From Hyaloscypha bicolor E (Eukaryota > Ascomycota > Leotiomycetes > Helotiales > Hyaloscyphaceae): DNA of 64,000 nt. Positions 1-13,189 of the stretch are shown here, piece after piece. The DNA is taken from assembly GCF_002865645.1 (NCBI RefSeq), contig NW_020194619.1:966442-1030441 (forward strand). The letters run 5' to 3'. Numbering within the stretch: the stretch's first letter is position 1; every line of letters starts with the position of its first letter. Made by a program: the position numbers and the translations under genes. Under the pieces are notes generated by a model. That model saw only the letters and a program-made list of their open reading frames with translations. It made no database searches and was not told the origin of the DNA.

Positions 1-3000
1 TACTTTCCGGTATTTACTATAATCTAATTAGGAAGGCCTAAATAATTATTAATCTAATATTACTTAAATATATCCTAGATATATATTATACTAATATTCT
101 GGAGCTATTAGCTAGCTTAATATTAAGTACCTTTATTAATAATATAGAGTATAGGCTTATTAGAAATATAAAAAATATTAATAATAATAGAGTAATTAAA
201 GCTAATATTATTTTTTAGGTTAAACTTGAATTATTCGGATAATTAGCTATATTTCTAGTATTACTTATAGTACTTTATAAGATACTTAAGGGCTTCTATA
301 TTAATATTATAGCCTGCTTATTCTAGTATGTTTTGGAGCTTACTAATAGATAAATAACCAAAATAATAGTATAAATATTATAATTCGACTTCTATAAAAA
401 AGTAGGAATTATAAATAAAGAATTCGGAAATAAAGCCTTATAATATAATATTCTAAAATAGGAAAAAGTATTCGAAACATTATATTATAAGTATATATTT
501 TCTAATAAAAGTAATAAGATAATTAGTAAGATTATTAAAGTAGATCCCTAGCTTATTTATATTAGCCAAGCTAAGCAAAAATAGAGTCTTTAAAGATATA
601 ATATGAAATTATACTTACCTAATTAATATACTTACTATTATAGATCTAATAAAAGATATAGATCTAATACTAAACTAGATATTAACTTGACCTTTAGTGG
701 TTTTATTAAGTTTAATACTATTATTAGTTTACTAGAGAGCTTGGAATTAGTTAGAACTAGTAATTAAGTATCTAGAGGCTCTAGTATTAATTATAATTCC
801 ATAAAAGCAGTAAGTATTATATCTTAATATACTATTAATTATAAAAGTCTAGATATCTTTTATTAAGGGTTTAATAGGCTCCAAGATATGGTTTTCGCCT
901 ATTATCTAATATATAAGGGAAAGGGAAGTAAGGTTATCTATAAGGATATTAGCTATAGTTATTAGTAAAACAGGAGTAGTAAAAGTAACTAAAAAGCTCT
1001 TAATTAAAGTAAAATAGGAATCTGGATAGTATTTCTCTTCTTTATTTATTTCTATTAATAAAGCCTTAAAAGTATTATTTACTAGTTTGTTCTTACTACT
1101 CTTATTACCCTCTTTGCCTTTAGCTTTAGTAATATACTATATATAAGTATTACTAAAGTATTTATTAAAGTTATAAGTATTTCGGGATCTAAACTAATAA
1201 ATATTTCTATTCCTAAATCAAGCCTTTTTAGCCTCTTATTTCTCCGGTATATGCTTCCATAAGCGGTATTCGGGTTTCTTATATATAAAACATGACTTCG
1301 GGATATAATTATTATAATTATAGAGCTTGGAATAGTTATTATAGGTTCCGAAATTACGGCTAGGTCCATATTAATAATTTCTAGAGAAATAATAGTTTAG
1401 AGAGTTCTAAGAGTAATATTATTAATTAGTAAAGAAGATTTCGGGATTAGCTTATTATTTACTCTTATATATAGTAATAGATAACTAGAGCTTATTAATA
1501 AGCTAGCCAAGATTTATAGGAAAGTCTGAGATTATGTATTTATATACCCGGAAGCCTTAGTAAGAGGTAATAATCTTATTATAGAGAAATTTAGTATTTC
1601 GCAAGTTAGGTATAAGACTATACTATAGTTAATATAATTTATTAATTAGTAATTAAATAATCTCAAATATTGTCTTTTCCGGAAATTTAGCTATTATAGA
1701 AGCTAATATAATAGTATTTTACTTGTCTAAATTTCAATATTTGAATCCAGGGCTTTTAAAGAAGCTACGAATATTAATATAAGCCTCTTTATATATATAT
1801 TAAGAGAGCTAGTTACTATAGAAATAGTCTTGAGCTAGTCTCTTTAGTATAATAGGAAAAGCTCGTATTAGTACCTTTTATAGAAGCTTTATATATTAGT
1901 AAATATTAAGGAAAATAGTGAGTTTATAATTAAAATTACTATTAGATCTATTATATTTTTACTTTTTAATATAGATCTTAGTAACTTCCCTAATAAGTCT
2001 TATAATTAAAGGAAATTAGAGATTATTCAAATATAATTATAGTAATAGTAATAATAAGAATATATTATTTACTTCTAGAGCTTCTATACTAGTATATAAA
2101 TCTAGTAAAGATATAGAATATAGTAGTAAAGAAAGTAATAAAGAAAATAATAGTAATATAGGAATATTAAAGATAATAGGTTCTAGGTATTTATTTTTTA
2201 TAAAAGTAATAAAGCCTAATAGGATTAATTCCTTAATAAGATCTAGTCTAATTACTAATATATTCTCGTTTAACTATATATGCTATTTATTCTCTTTTAT
2301 AATAATATATAGGATATTTGTAATAATATTAGTACTACTATTTTATTATATAAATATACTACTATATTAAAGAGTCTTATATAGGTATAGTATTTCCGGA
2401 AGTTCGAATTTATTAAAGTTCCCTTAATAAGTAAAGTTCTTAAAATCATATTTAAATAGCTTCTAAAGATTATTATTAACTATTTTATAGAGAATATATT
2501 AAAATAGTTTAGTATTTAAGAACTTAGTTATTTTATTTATCTTAGTAAAGTTTAGGTTAATCCTATATCTCTACTTTCTTACTAATTCCTTGAAATTATT
2601 ATTATTTATAAAGTAATCGGATTAGATAAATTTAATAAAGGAATTATTTACTATAGTATATTCTACTATTATATATTTTATAGGCTCGTATCTAGTTTAA
2701 GATATAGTAGTTTATAAGAAGAATAGATTTATAAAAAGGAAAGTAGTTTATAGTAAATATTATATTCGAGATAAAAATTTCATTTATAATAAGAAATTTA
2801 GAAAGTAAAATTTAAGAAATAAAATATCGAGATTCCGGGAGAACTTAATAGTTTTAAAGCTCAAAAGCCCTAGAAATTTAAAAAAAGGTAGTTTTTAAGA
2901 GAATTTTATAGGAATTAAATAGAAATAAAATAGGATAGTTAAATAGCTAATTATTTTAGTATTTAATAAGATCAAGTATCCTTCTTACCTATATAACCGA

Positions 3001-3522
3001 ATTATAAGTAATAGGACTAATAAATATTTCTCTCTTTAATATAATATAATTAGACTTTAGTAAGATTAAGTATCTTTCCTGCCTATATAATTGAATTATA
3101 GGTAATAGGATTAATAGTTATTTCCTCTTTAACTAGAATAATAGCTTTGCCCCTAAATAACCAAATCTTAGGTAAGTATAGCTTAATTCTTCCTAATCTA
3201 TAAGTACCAACTAATTAGTATTAGTTTACTAGGAATATATAATACTATTATATAAGTATAAAAGTACTATTTATATAAGGTTAGTAAATTTATTATTATT
3301 TAGAAATAGGAATTATAGTATTATAATATTAATATATAATCCCTAAATCTACTAAGCCTAAAAGAATCTAGTTTATTAGTTAAGTTACTAATAGGATATG
3401 AAATTATATAACTATATCTCATATCTTATATCCTATTACTTATATCCTATTACTTATTACTTATATCCCGTATCCTATATCCCGTAACTATATATATAAC
3501 TCTCAGAGAAATAACTATACTA
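1..3522 (-). mobile_element. RIP-degraded Ty1/copia LTR retrotransposon, left copy, truncated by window start
   Basis: Read on the minus strand, this stretch is collinear with the right copy: base 1 pairs with about base 9143 and base 3522 with about base 5608. It contains the 5' LTR, the gag region and the start of pol; the rest lies outside the window. A degraded gag zinc-knuckle region is visible at about 1230-1300, where codons expected to be TGT/TGC Cys now read as Tyr. CpA and TpG are nearly absent and stops interrupt every frame, so it cannot code for protein. The 95-codon open frame at 1082-1369 is a surviving fragment of gag, not a gene. Confidence 0.85.
3219..3522 (-). repeat. 5' LTR of the left copia copy
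   Basis: Its reverse complement matches both LTRs of the right copy, including the short GGGATAC/GGGATAT direct repeats near the LTR start and the TACTAGTAAACTAATA-like end. Just inside the element the minus strand reads TTGGTAC, which could be a mutated primer binding site of the initiator tRNA-Met type; that last point is a guess. Confidence 0.8.
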
Positions 3523-5607
3523 ATAATAACTAAATATATAAATAATCTTAAAGTTCTTTATTTAATAAATATTAGAATTACTATAAAATCTAGTTTTAAT
3601 CTAAATTAATTAATTATTAAAAATAAAAGAATTAGAAAGTTTAATTAAATATTTATTTTCTAAAATAAGAAGATTAGTTATTTTAGTAAATTATATAATA
3701 AGCTTTTTAGTAATAGCTTTATTTTTTATAAGGCTTATTTAGTTTCTTTTAGCTAATTATAATAATTTTTACTATATGCAAAAATATTATATATTTTTAA
3801 AATTAGCTTAATAATCTATTTATATAAAATTTCTAAATTCCGAAATAATTTATAGTATTTTATTTTTAATAAAATAATTTTTTTTACTTTATTTTTTAAA
3901 AAAAAGTATTTAAATTTTTTAAGAGATTTAATAAAAGACTTTAATTTATTTTCTAGTAATATATTAGTAATATTTATATTATAGCTTTTTCTAATTTATT
4001 TAATTATTTCGGAACTTGCTTTTTTATATATTTTTTAATAATAAAATTACTAATTTATTTATTTATTTAGCTAGTTTAAAACTTTCTTATTTAGTTATTC
4101 TAAGGCTTTCTTTTATTCTAATATTAGTTAATTAATATAAAAATAACTATAATATATTATATTTATATTTATTAAAAACTAATTAATTAAATATTATTTA
4201 AATACTTTATAAAATTAAGAAATAAATAAGTTTTAAATTATATTATATATATAAAATATAAGGCCTAAAAAGCAAGATTAGACTATTTTTATTCTAATAC
4301 TTTAAAGCTAAAAAAAGAAAACTAAAATATAAAAGACTATAAAATTTTTTTTATAATATATTAGTTTATAAAAGACTTAGTTTTATAAATATTTCTAATA
4401 TATTTTAAATAAACTTTTTTTTAGTAAAATAGCTATATTATATATATTTAAAAATATATATATATATATATAAATAATTATATTAGTTAATAAAATTAAA
4501 AGTTAATTTATAATAATTAAATTTATTTTTTAATATTAAGTTTTTATTAAGGTAACTTTTTATTTCTAGAAGCTTTAAATAAAATAATTAATAAGTTTTT
4601 TAATTATTAGCTAAAACTTATTAGCTAGAAAACCTTATAAATAATAAATAAAAATATAAAGCAGAATTTCTTTAATTATAATACTAATATATTTTATTAT
4701 TTTATAAAATAATTAAATAATAAAGCCCTATTAAATATAATATATCTCGAGCTATAAATAAAGTTTTAATATTTAACTAGAATTATAATTTAGTTTGATA
4801 TTTTTTATTTATTTTTTATATTTAATTTAATAAAAAAATATATATTTTAATTTAGGAAATAATTATAACTTTTATATAAACTTAGAATAATAGTTTATTT
4901 TATAAAGAAAAAAAAATTAGATTATTTATATTATATTAATTTTTAAAAAGACTTATAATAAATATTATAATTTCTAAAATACTTTTATATTTAAAAATAT
5001 AAGTATTTAAAATAAATATTATTTAAATTCTAATTTATTATAAAAGAAATATAAAATATATAAAATAAAAATAAAATAAAATATTTAAATATTAAATAAA
5101 TGAAAAGCCCAATATTAATTATATATATATATATATATATATAAAGCTTATTAAAATTAGAAATAAAATAGGAAAAAAGTAAAAGAAATTAAAGAATAAA
5201 TTAATATATATTTTAAGATAAAAAATAAGAGTATTTAATAATAGCCTAAAAGCTTTTATAAATATTAAAAAATATTAAAAAATATTAAAAATATTAAAAA
5301 TATTAAAAAAGGGAAAAAGAAATTTAAATAAAAGTTAGCTTCTTTTTTAAAAGTTTAAGAAAAAATATTTTTAAAGAGCCTAAAAATATAAGAAATATTA
5401 GAAAAGAAAAAGAAAAAATATTAGAAAAAAGAAAAAGAAAACTAAAATTTTGCTTTTTAAAAAATAAGTAAATTAAAAACTTATAATATAGAAGTTTTAA
5501 ATAAAAATAATAATTAAATAATAATTAAATACTAGCTTTTAGTATTAATAAAAATAAAAATAATAAAATAATAATAAAAAATAAAAGCTTTTAATATTAA
5601 TAATTAT
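3523..5607. other. AT-rich spacer between the two inverted copia copies
   Basis: About 2.1 kb of very AT-rich, stop-riddled sequence with the same CpA/TpG depletion as the elements. It contains short homopolymers, AT runs (about 4450-4475 and 5120-5145) and a small AATATTAAA-type repeat near 5263-5310. I could not identify a gene or an element family; it is probably another RIP-destroyed repeat. Confidence 0.55.
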
Positions 5608-5887
5608 TAGTATAGCTATTTCTTTAGGAGTTATATATATAGTTATAAGATACGGAATACGGGATATAGGTAATAAGATATAAGATACGGGATATAATTA
5701 TATAATCTTATATCTTATTAGTAACTTAACTAGTAAACTAGATTCCTTTAGGCTTAGTAGATTTAGGAATCATATATTAATATTATAATACTATAATTCC
5801 TATTTCTAAATAATAACTTTACTAATCTTATATAAATAGTATTTCACGACTTATATAATAGTACTATATATTACTAGTAAACTAATA
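5608..5887 (+). repeat. 5' LTR of the right copia copy
   Basis: Aligns along its length with 11637-11930. Nearly all differences are transitions, with this copy carrying the T or A state, so it is the more heavily mutated LTR of the pair. Confidence 0.85.
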
Positions 5888-8800
5888 CTAATTAGTTTAT
5901 ATTTAGATTAGAATAAGGTTTATTAGTACTTATAAATTAGAAAGAATTAAGTTATACTTACCTAAGATTTAGTTATTTAGGGGTAAAGCTATTATTCTAG
6001 TTAAAGAAAAAATAACTATTAATTCTATTATTTATAATTTAGTTATATAGGTAAGAAAAATACTTAATCTTACTAAGGCCTAATTATATTATATTAAAAA
6101 AGAAAATATTTATTAGTTCTATTATCTGTAATTCGGTTATATAAGTAAAAAGGATACTTAATCTTACCAAGTACTAAAATAGTTAGTTATTTAACTATTC
6201 TATTTTATTTCTATTTAACTTTTATAAAACCCTTTTAAAAACTACTTTCTTTTAAATTTCTAGGGCTCTTAAGCTTTAGAACTATTAAGTTCTTCCGGAA
6301 TCTCAATATTTTACTTCTTAAATTTTACTTCCTAAATTTCTTATTATAAACGAAATTTTTATCTTAAATATAATACTTACTATAAACTACTTATCTTATA
6401 AATTACTTTCTTTCTTATAAACCTATTTTTCTTATAAACTACTATATCTCGAACTAGATATAAGTCTATAGAATATATAATAGCAAAATATATTATAATA
6501 AATAATTTCTTTATTAGATTTATCTAATCTAATTATTTTATAAATAATAATAATTTCAAGAAATTAGTAAGAAAATAAAAATATGAAATTAATCTAAACT
6601 TTACTAAAATAAATAAGATAACTAAGTTCTTAGATACTAAGCTATTTTAATATATTTTCTATAAAATAGTTTATAATAATTTTTAGAAGCTATTTAGATA
6701 TAATTTTAAGAACTTTACTTATTAAGGGAATTTTAATAAATTTAAACTCCCGGAAATATTATATTTATATAAAACTCTTTAGTATAATAATATATTTATA
6801 TAATAAAATAATAGTACTAATATTATTATAAATACCCTATATACTATTATAAAAAAAATAGTATATATAATTAAACGAGAATATATTAGTAGCTAGACTA
6901 GACCTTATTAAAAAACTAATCCTATTAGGCTTTATTACTCTTATAAAAAACAAGTACCTAGAATATATATTATTTTTAATATTCCTATATTACTATTACC
7001 TTCTTTACTAATTCCTTTACTACTATATCCTATATCTTTATTAGATTTATATACTAGTATAAAAGCTCTAGAAGCAAATAGTATACTTTTATTATTACTA
7101 TTATTATAACTATATTTAAATAATTCCTAATTTCTTTTAATTATAAAACTTATTAGAGAAGTTACTAAAATTTATACTAAAGAATAAAAATATAATAGAT
7201 TTAATAATAATTTTAATTATAAACTTACTATTTTCCTTAATATTTACTAATATATAAAACTTTTATAAGAGGTACTAATACGAGCTTTTCTTACTATACT
7301 AAAGAAACTAGCTCAAGACTATTTCTATAATAACTAGCTCTCTTAATATATATATAAAGAGGCTTATATTAATATTTATAGTTTTTTTAAAGGCCCTAAA
7401 TTCAAATATTAAAATTTAGATAAATAAAATACTATTATATTAGCTTCTATAATAGCTAAATTTCCGGAAAAGATAATATTTAAGACTATTTAACTATTAA
7501 TTAATAAATTATATTAACTATAATATGGTTTTATATCTAACTTGCAAAATACTAAATTTTTTTATAATAAAATTATTACCTTTTACTAAAGCTCCCGGAT
7601 ATATAAATATGTAATTTCAGACTTTCCTATAAATCTCGGCTAGCTTATTAATAAGCTTTAGTTATTTATTACTATATATAAAAGCAAATAATAAACTAAT
7701 CCTAAAACCTTCTTTACTAATTAATAATACTATTCTTAGAACTTTCTAAGCTATTATTTCTCCGGAAATTATTAATATAAATTCAGCCATAACTTTAGAA
7801 CTTATAATAACTATTCTAAGCCCCGTAATTATAATAATTATATCCCGAAGTTATATTTTATATATAAGAAACCCGAATACTACTTATAGAAATATATATT
7901 AGAAAAATAAAAAGCTAAGAAGGCTCGATTTAGAAATAGAAATATTTATTAATTCAGATCCCGAAATACTCGTAACTTTAATAAATACTTTAGTAATACT
8001 TATATATAATATATTACTAAAGCTAAAGGCAAAAAAAGTAATAAAAATAATAAGAATAAACTAGTAAATAATACTTTTAAGGCTTTATTAGTAAAAATAA
8101 ATAAAGAAAAGAAATATTACCCAGATTTCTATTTTATTTTAGTTAAGAGCTTTTTAGCCGCTTTTATTACTCCTATTTTACTAATAATTATAGCTAATAT
8201 CCTTATAAATAACCTTACTTTCCTTTTTCTTATATACTAAATAATAGGCAAAAACCATATCTTAGAGCCTATTAAACCCTTAATAAAAGATACCTAGACT
8301 TTTATAATTAATAATATATTAAAATATAATACTTATTACTTTTACGGAATTATAATTAATACTAGAGCCTCTAGATACTTAATTACTAGTTCTAACTAAT
8401 TCCAAGTTCTCTAGTAAACTAATAATAGTATTAAACTTAATAAAACTACTAAAAATTAAGTTAATATCTAGTTTAGTATTAGATCTATATCTTCTATTAG
8501 ATCTATAATAATAAATATACTAATTAAGTAAATATAATTCTATATTATATTTTTAAAAACTCTATTTTTACTTAGCTTAGCTAATATAGACAAGCTAGAG
8601 ATTTACTTTAATAATCTTACTAATTATCTTATTACTTTTATTAGAAAATATATATCTATAGTATAATATTTCGGATATTCTTTCCTGCTTTAAAATACTA
8701 TATTATAAGGCTTTATTTCCGAATTCTTTATTTATAATTCCTGCTTTCTTATAAAAGTTAAATTATAATATCTATATTATTATTTTAGTTATTTATTTAT

Positions 8801-11636
8801 TAGTAAGCTCCGAAATATACTAGAATAAATAGGCTATAATATTAATATAAAAGCTCTTAAGTATCTTATAAAGTACTATAAGTAATACCAGAAATATAAC
8901 TAATTACCCGGATAATTTAAGTTTAATCTAAGAAATAATATTAGCTTTAATTACTTTATTATTATTATTATTTTCTATATTTCTAATAAGCCTATACTTT
9001 ATATTATTAATAAAGGTACTTAATATTAAGCTGGCTAATAGCTCTAGAATATTAATATAATATATATCTGGGATATACTTAAGTAATACTAGATTAATAA
9101 CTATTTAGGTTTTTCTAATTAGATTATAGTAAATACTAGAAAGCAGTTTACTAGTAAGAAGTTCGCTTAGCTTATAAATATTATAGGAACTAAGATTAAG
9201 ATTATTCCTATAAAAGCTTATAACTCTATTAGAATTATAAAATACTACTATAGCCCAATCTAATATACCTATCTTATTATTATAGCTAAAGTTAATAGAA
9301 TTAATAAGAATACTATATTTCAAATAGCTTTTAAGGCTATTAATAACTTTGCGGGACCTAATAGTATTATCCTAACTCTTTTAGTTTATAGTACTTTACC
9401 TCAAATAACTAAATATAATACCCTATTATTTACTATATTATAGTAATTAGTAGTACTTAAAAAAGTAATAATAGAAATTTAGAAGCTTTAAGCTAAATAT
9501 TAAATTACAAATACTTTAAATACCTAAAATAGTTCTAGTATTACTAATATCTATAAACTATCTCTAAATTCGAATATTCTTATTTAATATAAAGAAAATA
9601 CTAGTTAATCTAGTAATTAGAATAGATTATATAAACTAGTAGCTATTAATAGAGAGAACTATATACTAGTTCTATTATATAGTAATATTAATTTCCGTTT
9701 AACCTTTATAAAGCTCTTTTATATAGGGAGTATTAAGGTTATTACTAATAGCCCTAAACCTAAACCTATTCCCGAATCTAATAGTAAGGCTAAAGGTAAT
9801 ATGGCTATAATTCCTCCTGCTATTTTACTAAAGTATAATAAAGGATATCCTTATAAAACTCCGGATATTATAGTATTTCTATAGAATAATAAACTATACG
9901 AGAATTCCTATTAAGTTAAAGTTACTAGTTTTCTAGAAAAGAATATATTTAAGGTTACTTTTAGATCTCAGGTACTAAAAAAAGTATATATTTTTAATTC
10001 CCGGTTTATTAATAAAATTAAGAATAAAGATATAGAAAAAGAGCTTAAGAAGTTAAGACTAGTTATTTAAGCTTATAATAATAGTAAGAAATATATAGTA
10101 TTAATATAATTACTTACTATCTAATATATTAGCTAGAGAATTATCCTTAGTATTATTACTATAATAATAAATACTATAGAATTATATTTATATAATATCT
10201 TATAAGCTTATATCTAATTAATAATTTTATTTAATTATAATTTCTATATTAATTTATTTTATAAGCTTACTAGAAAGCTAAATCTAAAGAATAATTCTAT
10301 TCTAAAGATTATAAAACTACTATATAATATACCAGAAGCTAGGAATTACTAGTTTAAGACTTATTATTCTTATTATATTAATAAGCTCTCTATAGAATAG
10401 TTAACTTATAACCCTTGCCTATTCTATAGCAAGTAATTCTTTAGAATTATTAGCCTTTAAACTAATAATATCTTATTTATTAGAACTAATAATTTTATAA
10501 AGGCAAAGTAACTAAAGCTCTATAAGGCTAAGTTCTTGGCTAAGAAATATAAATCTCTTACTTTTAATTATAATCTCAAGTTTAATAGAAGTATTATTTA
10601 TATAAATACTACTAGAATTACTCTTATATAAGAATACTAGTATAAAAACCTCCGAACTATTTCTATAAAGAATATTACTACTATAAGTAATAGGAATACT
10701 ATTTATTAAAATCTCTTTATTAAGAACTAATATATTACCTAATATACTAGAGAAGTATATATTATATTAGTTTATTAACCAGAAGCTTTATATAACTTAT
10801 TAATTACTACTTAAGCTATTAAATTCTCGGAAACTAATATAAAGGCATTTAATAAATATATTTAATAGTAAATTAAGAATATTACTAAAGAACTAAGATT
10901 TATAAAGCTAGTAAAAGAGTTCTTATATTTAATCGTTTTTATAAATACTTTATTTATAAATAATAGAGATCTCTTTTCCTAAATCAGATATATTCTAGTT
11001 CTAGTAAATAGAACTAGATATACTAATATTATTTACTAGTTCTTTATTAAATATAAAAGAGTTACTAGAAGTATTCTAGCTTTAGAACTCTATAATATAG
11101 CTTACGGTTTTAATATAAGTACTTTAGTTAAATCTATAATTAATAAAGTACTAGAAATAGAACTACTACTAGTTATTTATATAGATTCAAAGTTATTATA
11201 TAAATACCTTATTAAATTAAGTATTACTCGAGAAAAATATCTAATAATTAATATAATATACTTCCGCCAGGTATATAAATAACGAGAAATTACGGAAGTT
11301 AAATAAATTAAGAGAGAATTAAATCCTGCCGATTTTATAATAAAATTAAAGCTAATAAATGCCCTCAAGCGCCTAATTAATATAAATATTATATAATTAG
11401 ATATAAAGAAATAAGTCAAGTATAAATAGGGCAGAAAATAGATATATAGGATAAGAGAATATTATAAAAGAAGAAATTATATATAAAAGGCTATGGCCTT
11501 TAGTATATAACTAAAACCTCAGAAGTAATATGGATATATAAAGTATTTGGGAAATCTGGTACTAGGCCGGATTAGGGAATTTGTATATAATTAGAGAGAG
11601 ATATTATTTTTCGTGTTTTTAGAGAGTTTCTAGTAT

Positions 11637-11930
11637 TAGTATAACTATTTCTTTGGGAGTTATATATATAGTTACGGGATACGGGATACGGGATATGAGT
11701 AATGAGATATAGGTAATAAGATATGGGATACGGGATATAATTATATAACCTTGTGTCTTATTAGTAACTCGACTAGTAGACTAGACTCCTTTAGGCTTAG
11801 CAGATTTAGGAATCGCATATTAATACTATAATATTATAATTCCTACTTCTAAATAATAACTTTACTAACCTTATATAAATAGTATTTTATAACTTATATA
11901 ATAGTATTATATATTACTAGTAAACTAATA
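11637..11930 (+). repeat. 3' LTR of the right copia copy, less RIP-mutated
   Basis: Retains CG, TG and CC sites (for example CTTGTGTCTTATT and GTAACTCGACTAG) that are TA-converted in the 5' LTR of the same element. It begins with a TAGTATAAC block equivalent to the start of the 5' LTR and ends in TAAACTAATA. Confidence 0.85.
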
Positions 11931-12925
11931 ATAATAATATCGAAAAAATTCTTAAATTTTTTTAATTTAATAATTATATATTTAAAAAATATAAAAGTTT
12001 ATATAATAAGCTATATATAAAAATTTAAAGAATTTTAAATTATTTAATATTTAAATATATTTAATTTAAGGCTATTAAATATTAATATTTTTATTTTTAA
12101 GTATTATTTATTATAAATTTATTTGAATTTAAATAATTATATTAAATAAATATTTTTATATTTTAAAAATAAATAATAAAAATATAGCTATATTAGCTTT
12201 AATTTTAATATATAATACTATTATTAAAGCTTTATTTTATTAAAATATATTAAATATAGCTTTAAATAATAGCTTTAATAAAAATAAAAGTAATAAAAAA
12301 AATATAAATAAATATATATTTTATAATATATTTTATAATAATTTAAACTTAGTTTATAATATTTTTCTTTATTAATATATTTAATTAATAAACTTATTTA
12401 TTTTTTAACTTTTATTTTATATATAATTTTTATTTTTTTATATTTATATTTTTATTTATTTTTTATAATAATACTAAAATAATAAAGCAAATTAATAATA
12501 AGGCTAAAATTAAAGAAATAAAGCTATATTAGAATAAGAAGCTAAAAAAATTAAAGAAAAATAAAGCAAATCTAAAAGTAAGCTTAATATATACTTATAA
12601 AATTAAATTCTTTTAAGTTTATATTACTTATAATAATAAGAAAAGATTAAAAGGCCCTTTTAAATATTATAATACTTATATAAATTATAAATATAATAAT
12701 AATAATAAGATTTATACTTTTTATTAATTTAATATTAATTCTATTAAATTTAGAAAATCTTATTTTATATTTACAAAATCTTTTATATTAAAGCCTTAAT
12801 TATTTATAAAATATAGAAAATAAATATAGAATTAAAAGATAAAGAAAAAAGGAAAAAGAAATTATAATAAAGAAAAAGAATAAAAATATTAAAAAAGAAA
12901 ATAAAGAAAATATAAATAATTCGAG
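11931..12925. other. AT-rich relic DNA right of the copia element
   Basis: No intact gene. Read on the plus strand, part of 12480-12925 gives Lys/Asn/Ile-rich stretches between stops, as if a basic protein had once been encoded, perhaps a transposase. The family cannot be recognised. Confidence 0.4.
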
Positions 12926-13113
12926 TAATATAAATAATATAAATAATATAAATAATATAAATAATATAAATAATATAAATAATATAAATAATATAAATAA
13001 TATAAATAATATAAATAATAATATAAATAATATAAATAATATAAATAATATAAATAATATAAATAATATAAATAATATAAATAATATAAATAATATAAAT
13101 AATATAAATAATA
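12926..13113. repeat. 9-bp tandem repeat, unit AATAATATA
   Basis: About 20 near-perfect copies of a 9-bp unit with a single phase slip near 13015-13025. The unit is a multiple of three, so it makes an artificial Tyr-Tyr-Leu repeat on the minus strand and an Ile-Asn-Asn repeat on the plus strand. It abuts the end of the AT-rich block. Confidence 0.95.
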
Positions 13114-13189
13114 AGGAAGATATATCTCGTAATTTATGGAATTTGCCTTACGGACTATATAAGCTAAGGGGGAATTAGAAGTAGTCGAG

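Larger units (their letters stand above)
5608..11930 (+). mobile_element. RIP-degraded full-length Ty1/copia LTR retrotransposon, right copy
   Basis: Two LTRs in direct orientation flank about 5.7 kb of internal sequence. Conceptual reading through stops gives the copia order: a gag zinc-knuckle relic at about 7850-7910, a GAG-pre-integrase RFGHS-like motif near 8665, an integrase core at about 8900-9320, reverse transcriptase at about 10000-10560 (a relic resembling GVPEAGNHWFKTYH near 10330), and RNase H at about 11170-11400 (DSKLLYKYLIKLS and LNPADF motifs). Integrase before reverse transcriptase marks Ty1/copia rather than Ty3/gypsy. All frames carry many stops, so it is a fossil. Target-site duplications could not be fixed in such AT-rich flanks. 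Confidence 0.88.

Noticed and set aside
9105..9323. Minus-strand frame in the right copia element
   Set aside because: Antisense of the integrase region read on the plus strand.
5600..11940. Target-site duplication of the right copia element
   Set aside because: The flanks are AT repeats with many equally good short matches, so no duplication can be assigned.
12926..13113. CRISPR-like repeat array
   Set aside because: The units are contiguous 9-mers without spacers in a eukaryotic genome; it is a minisatellite.
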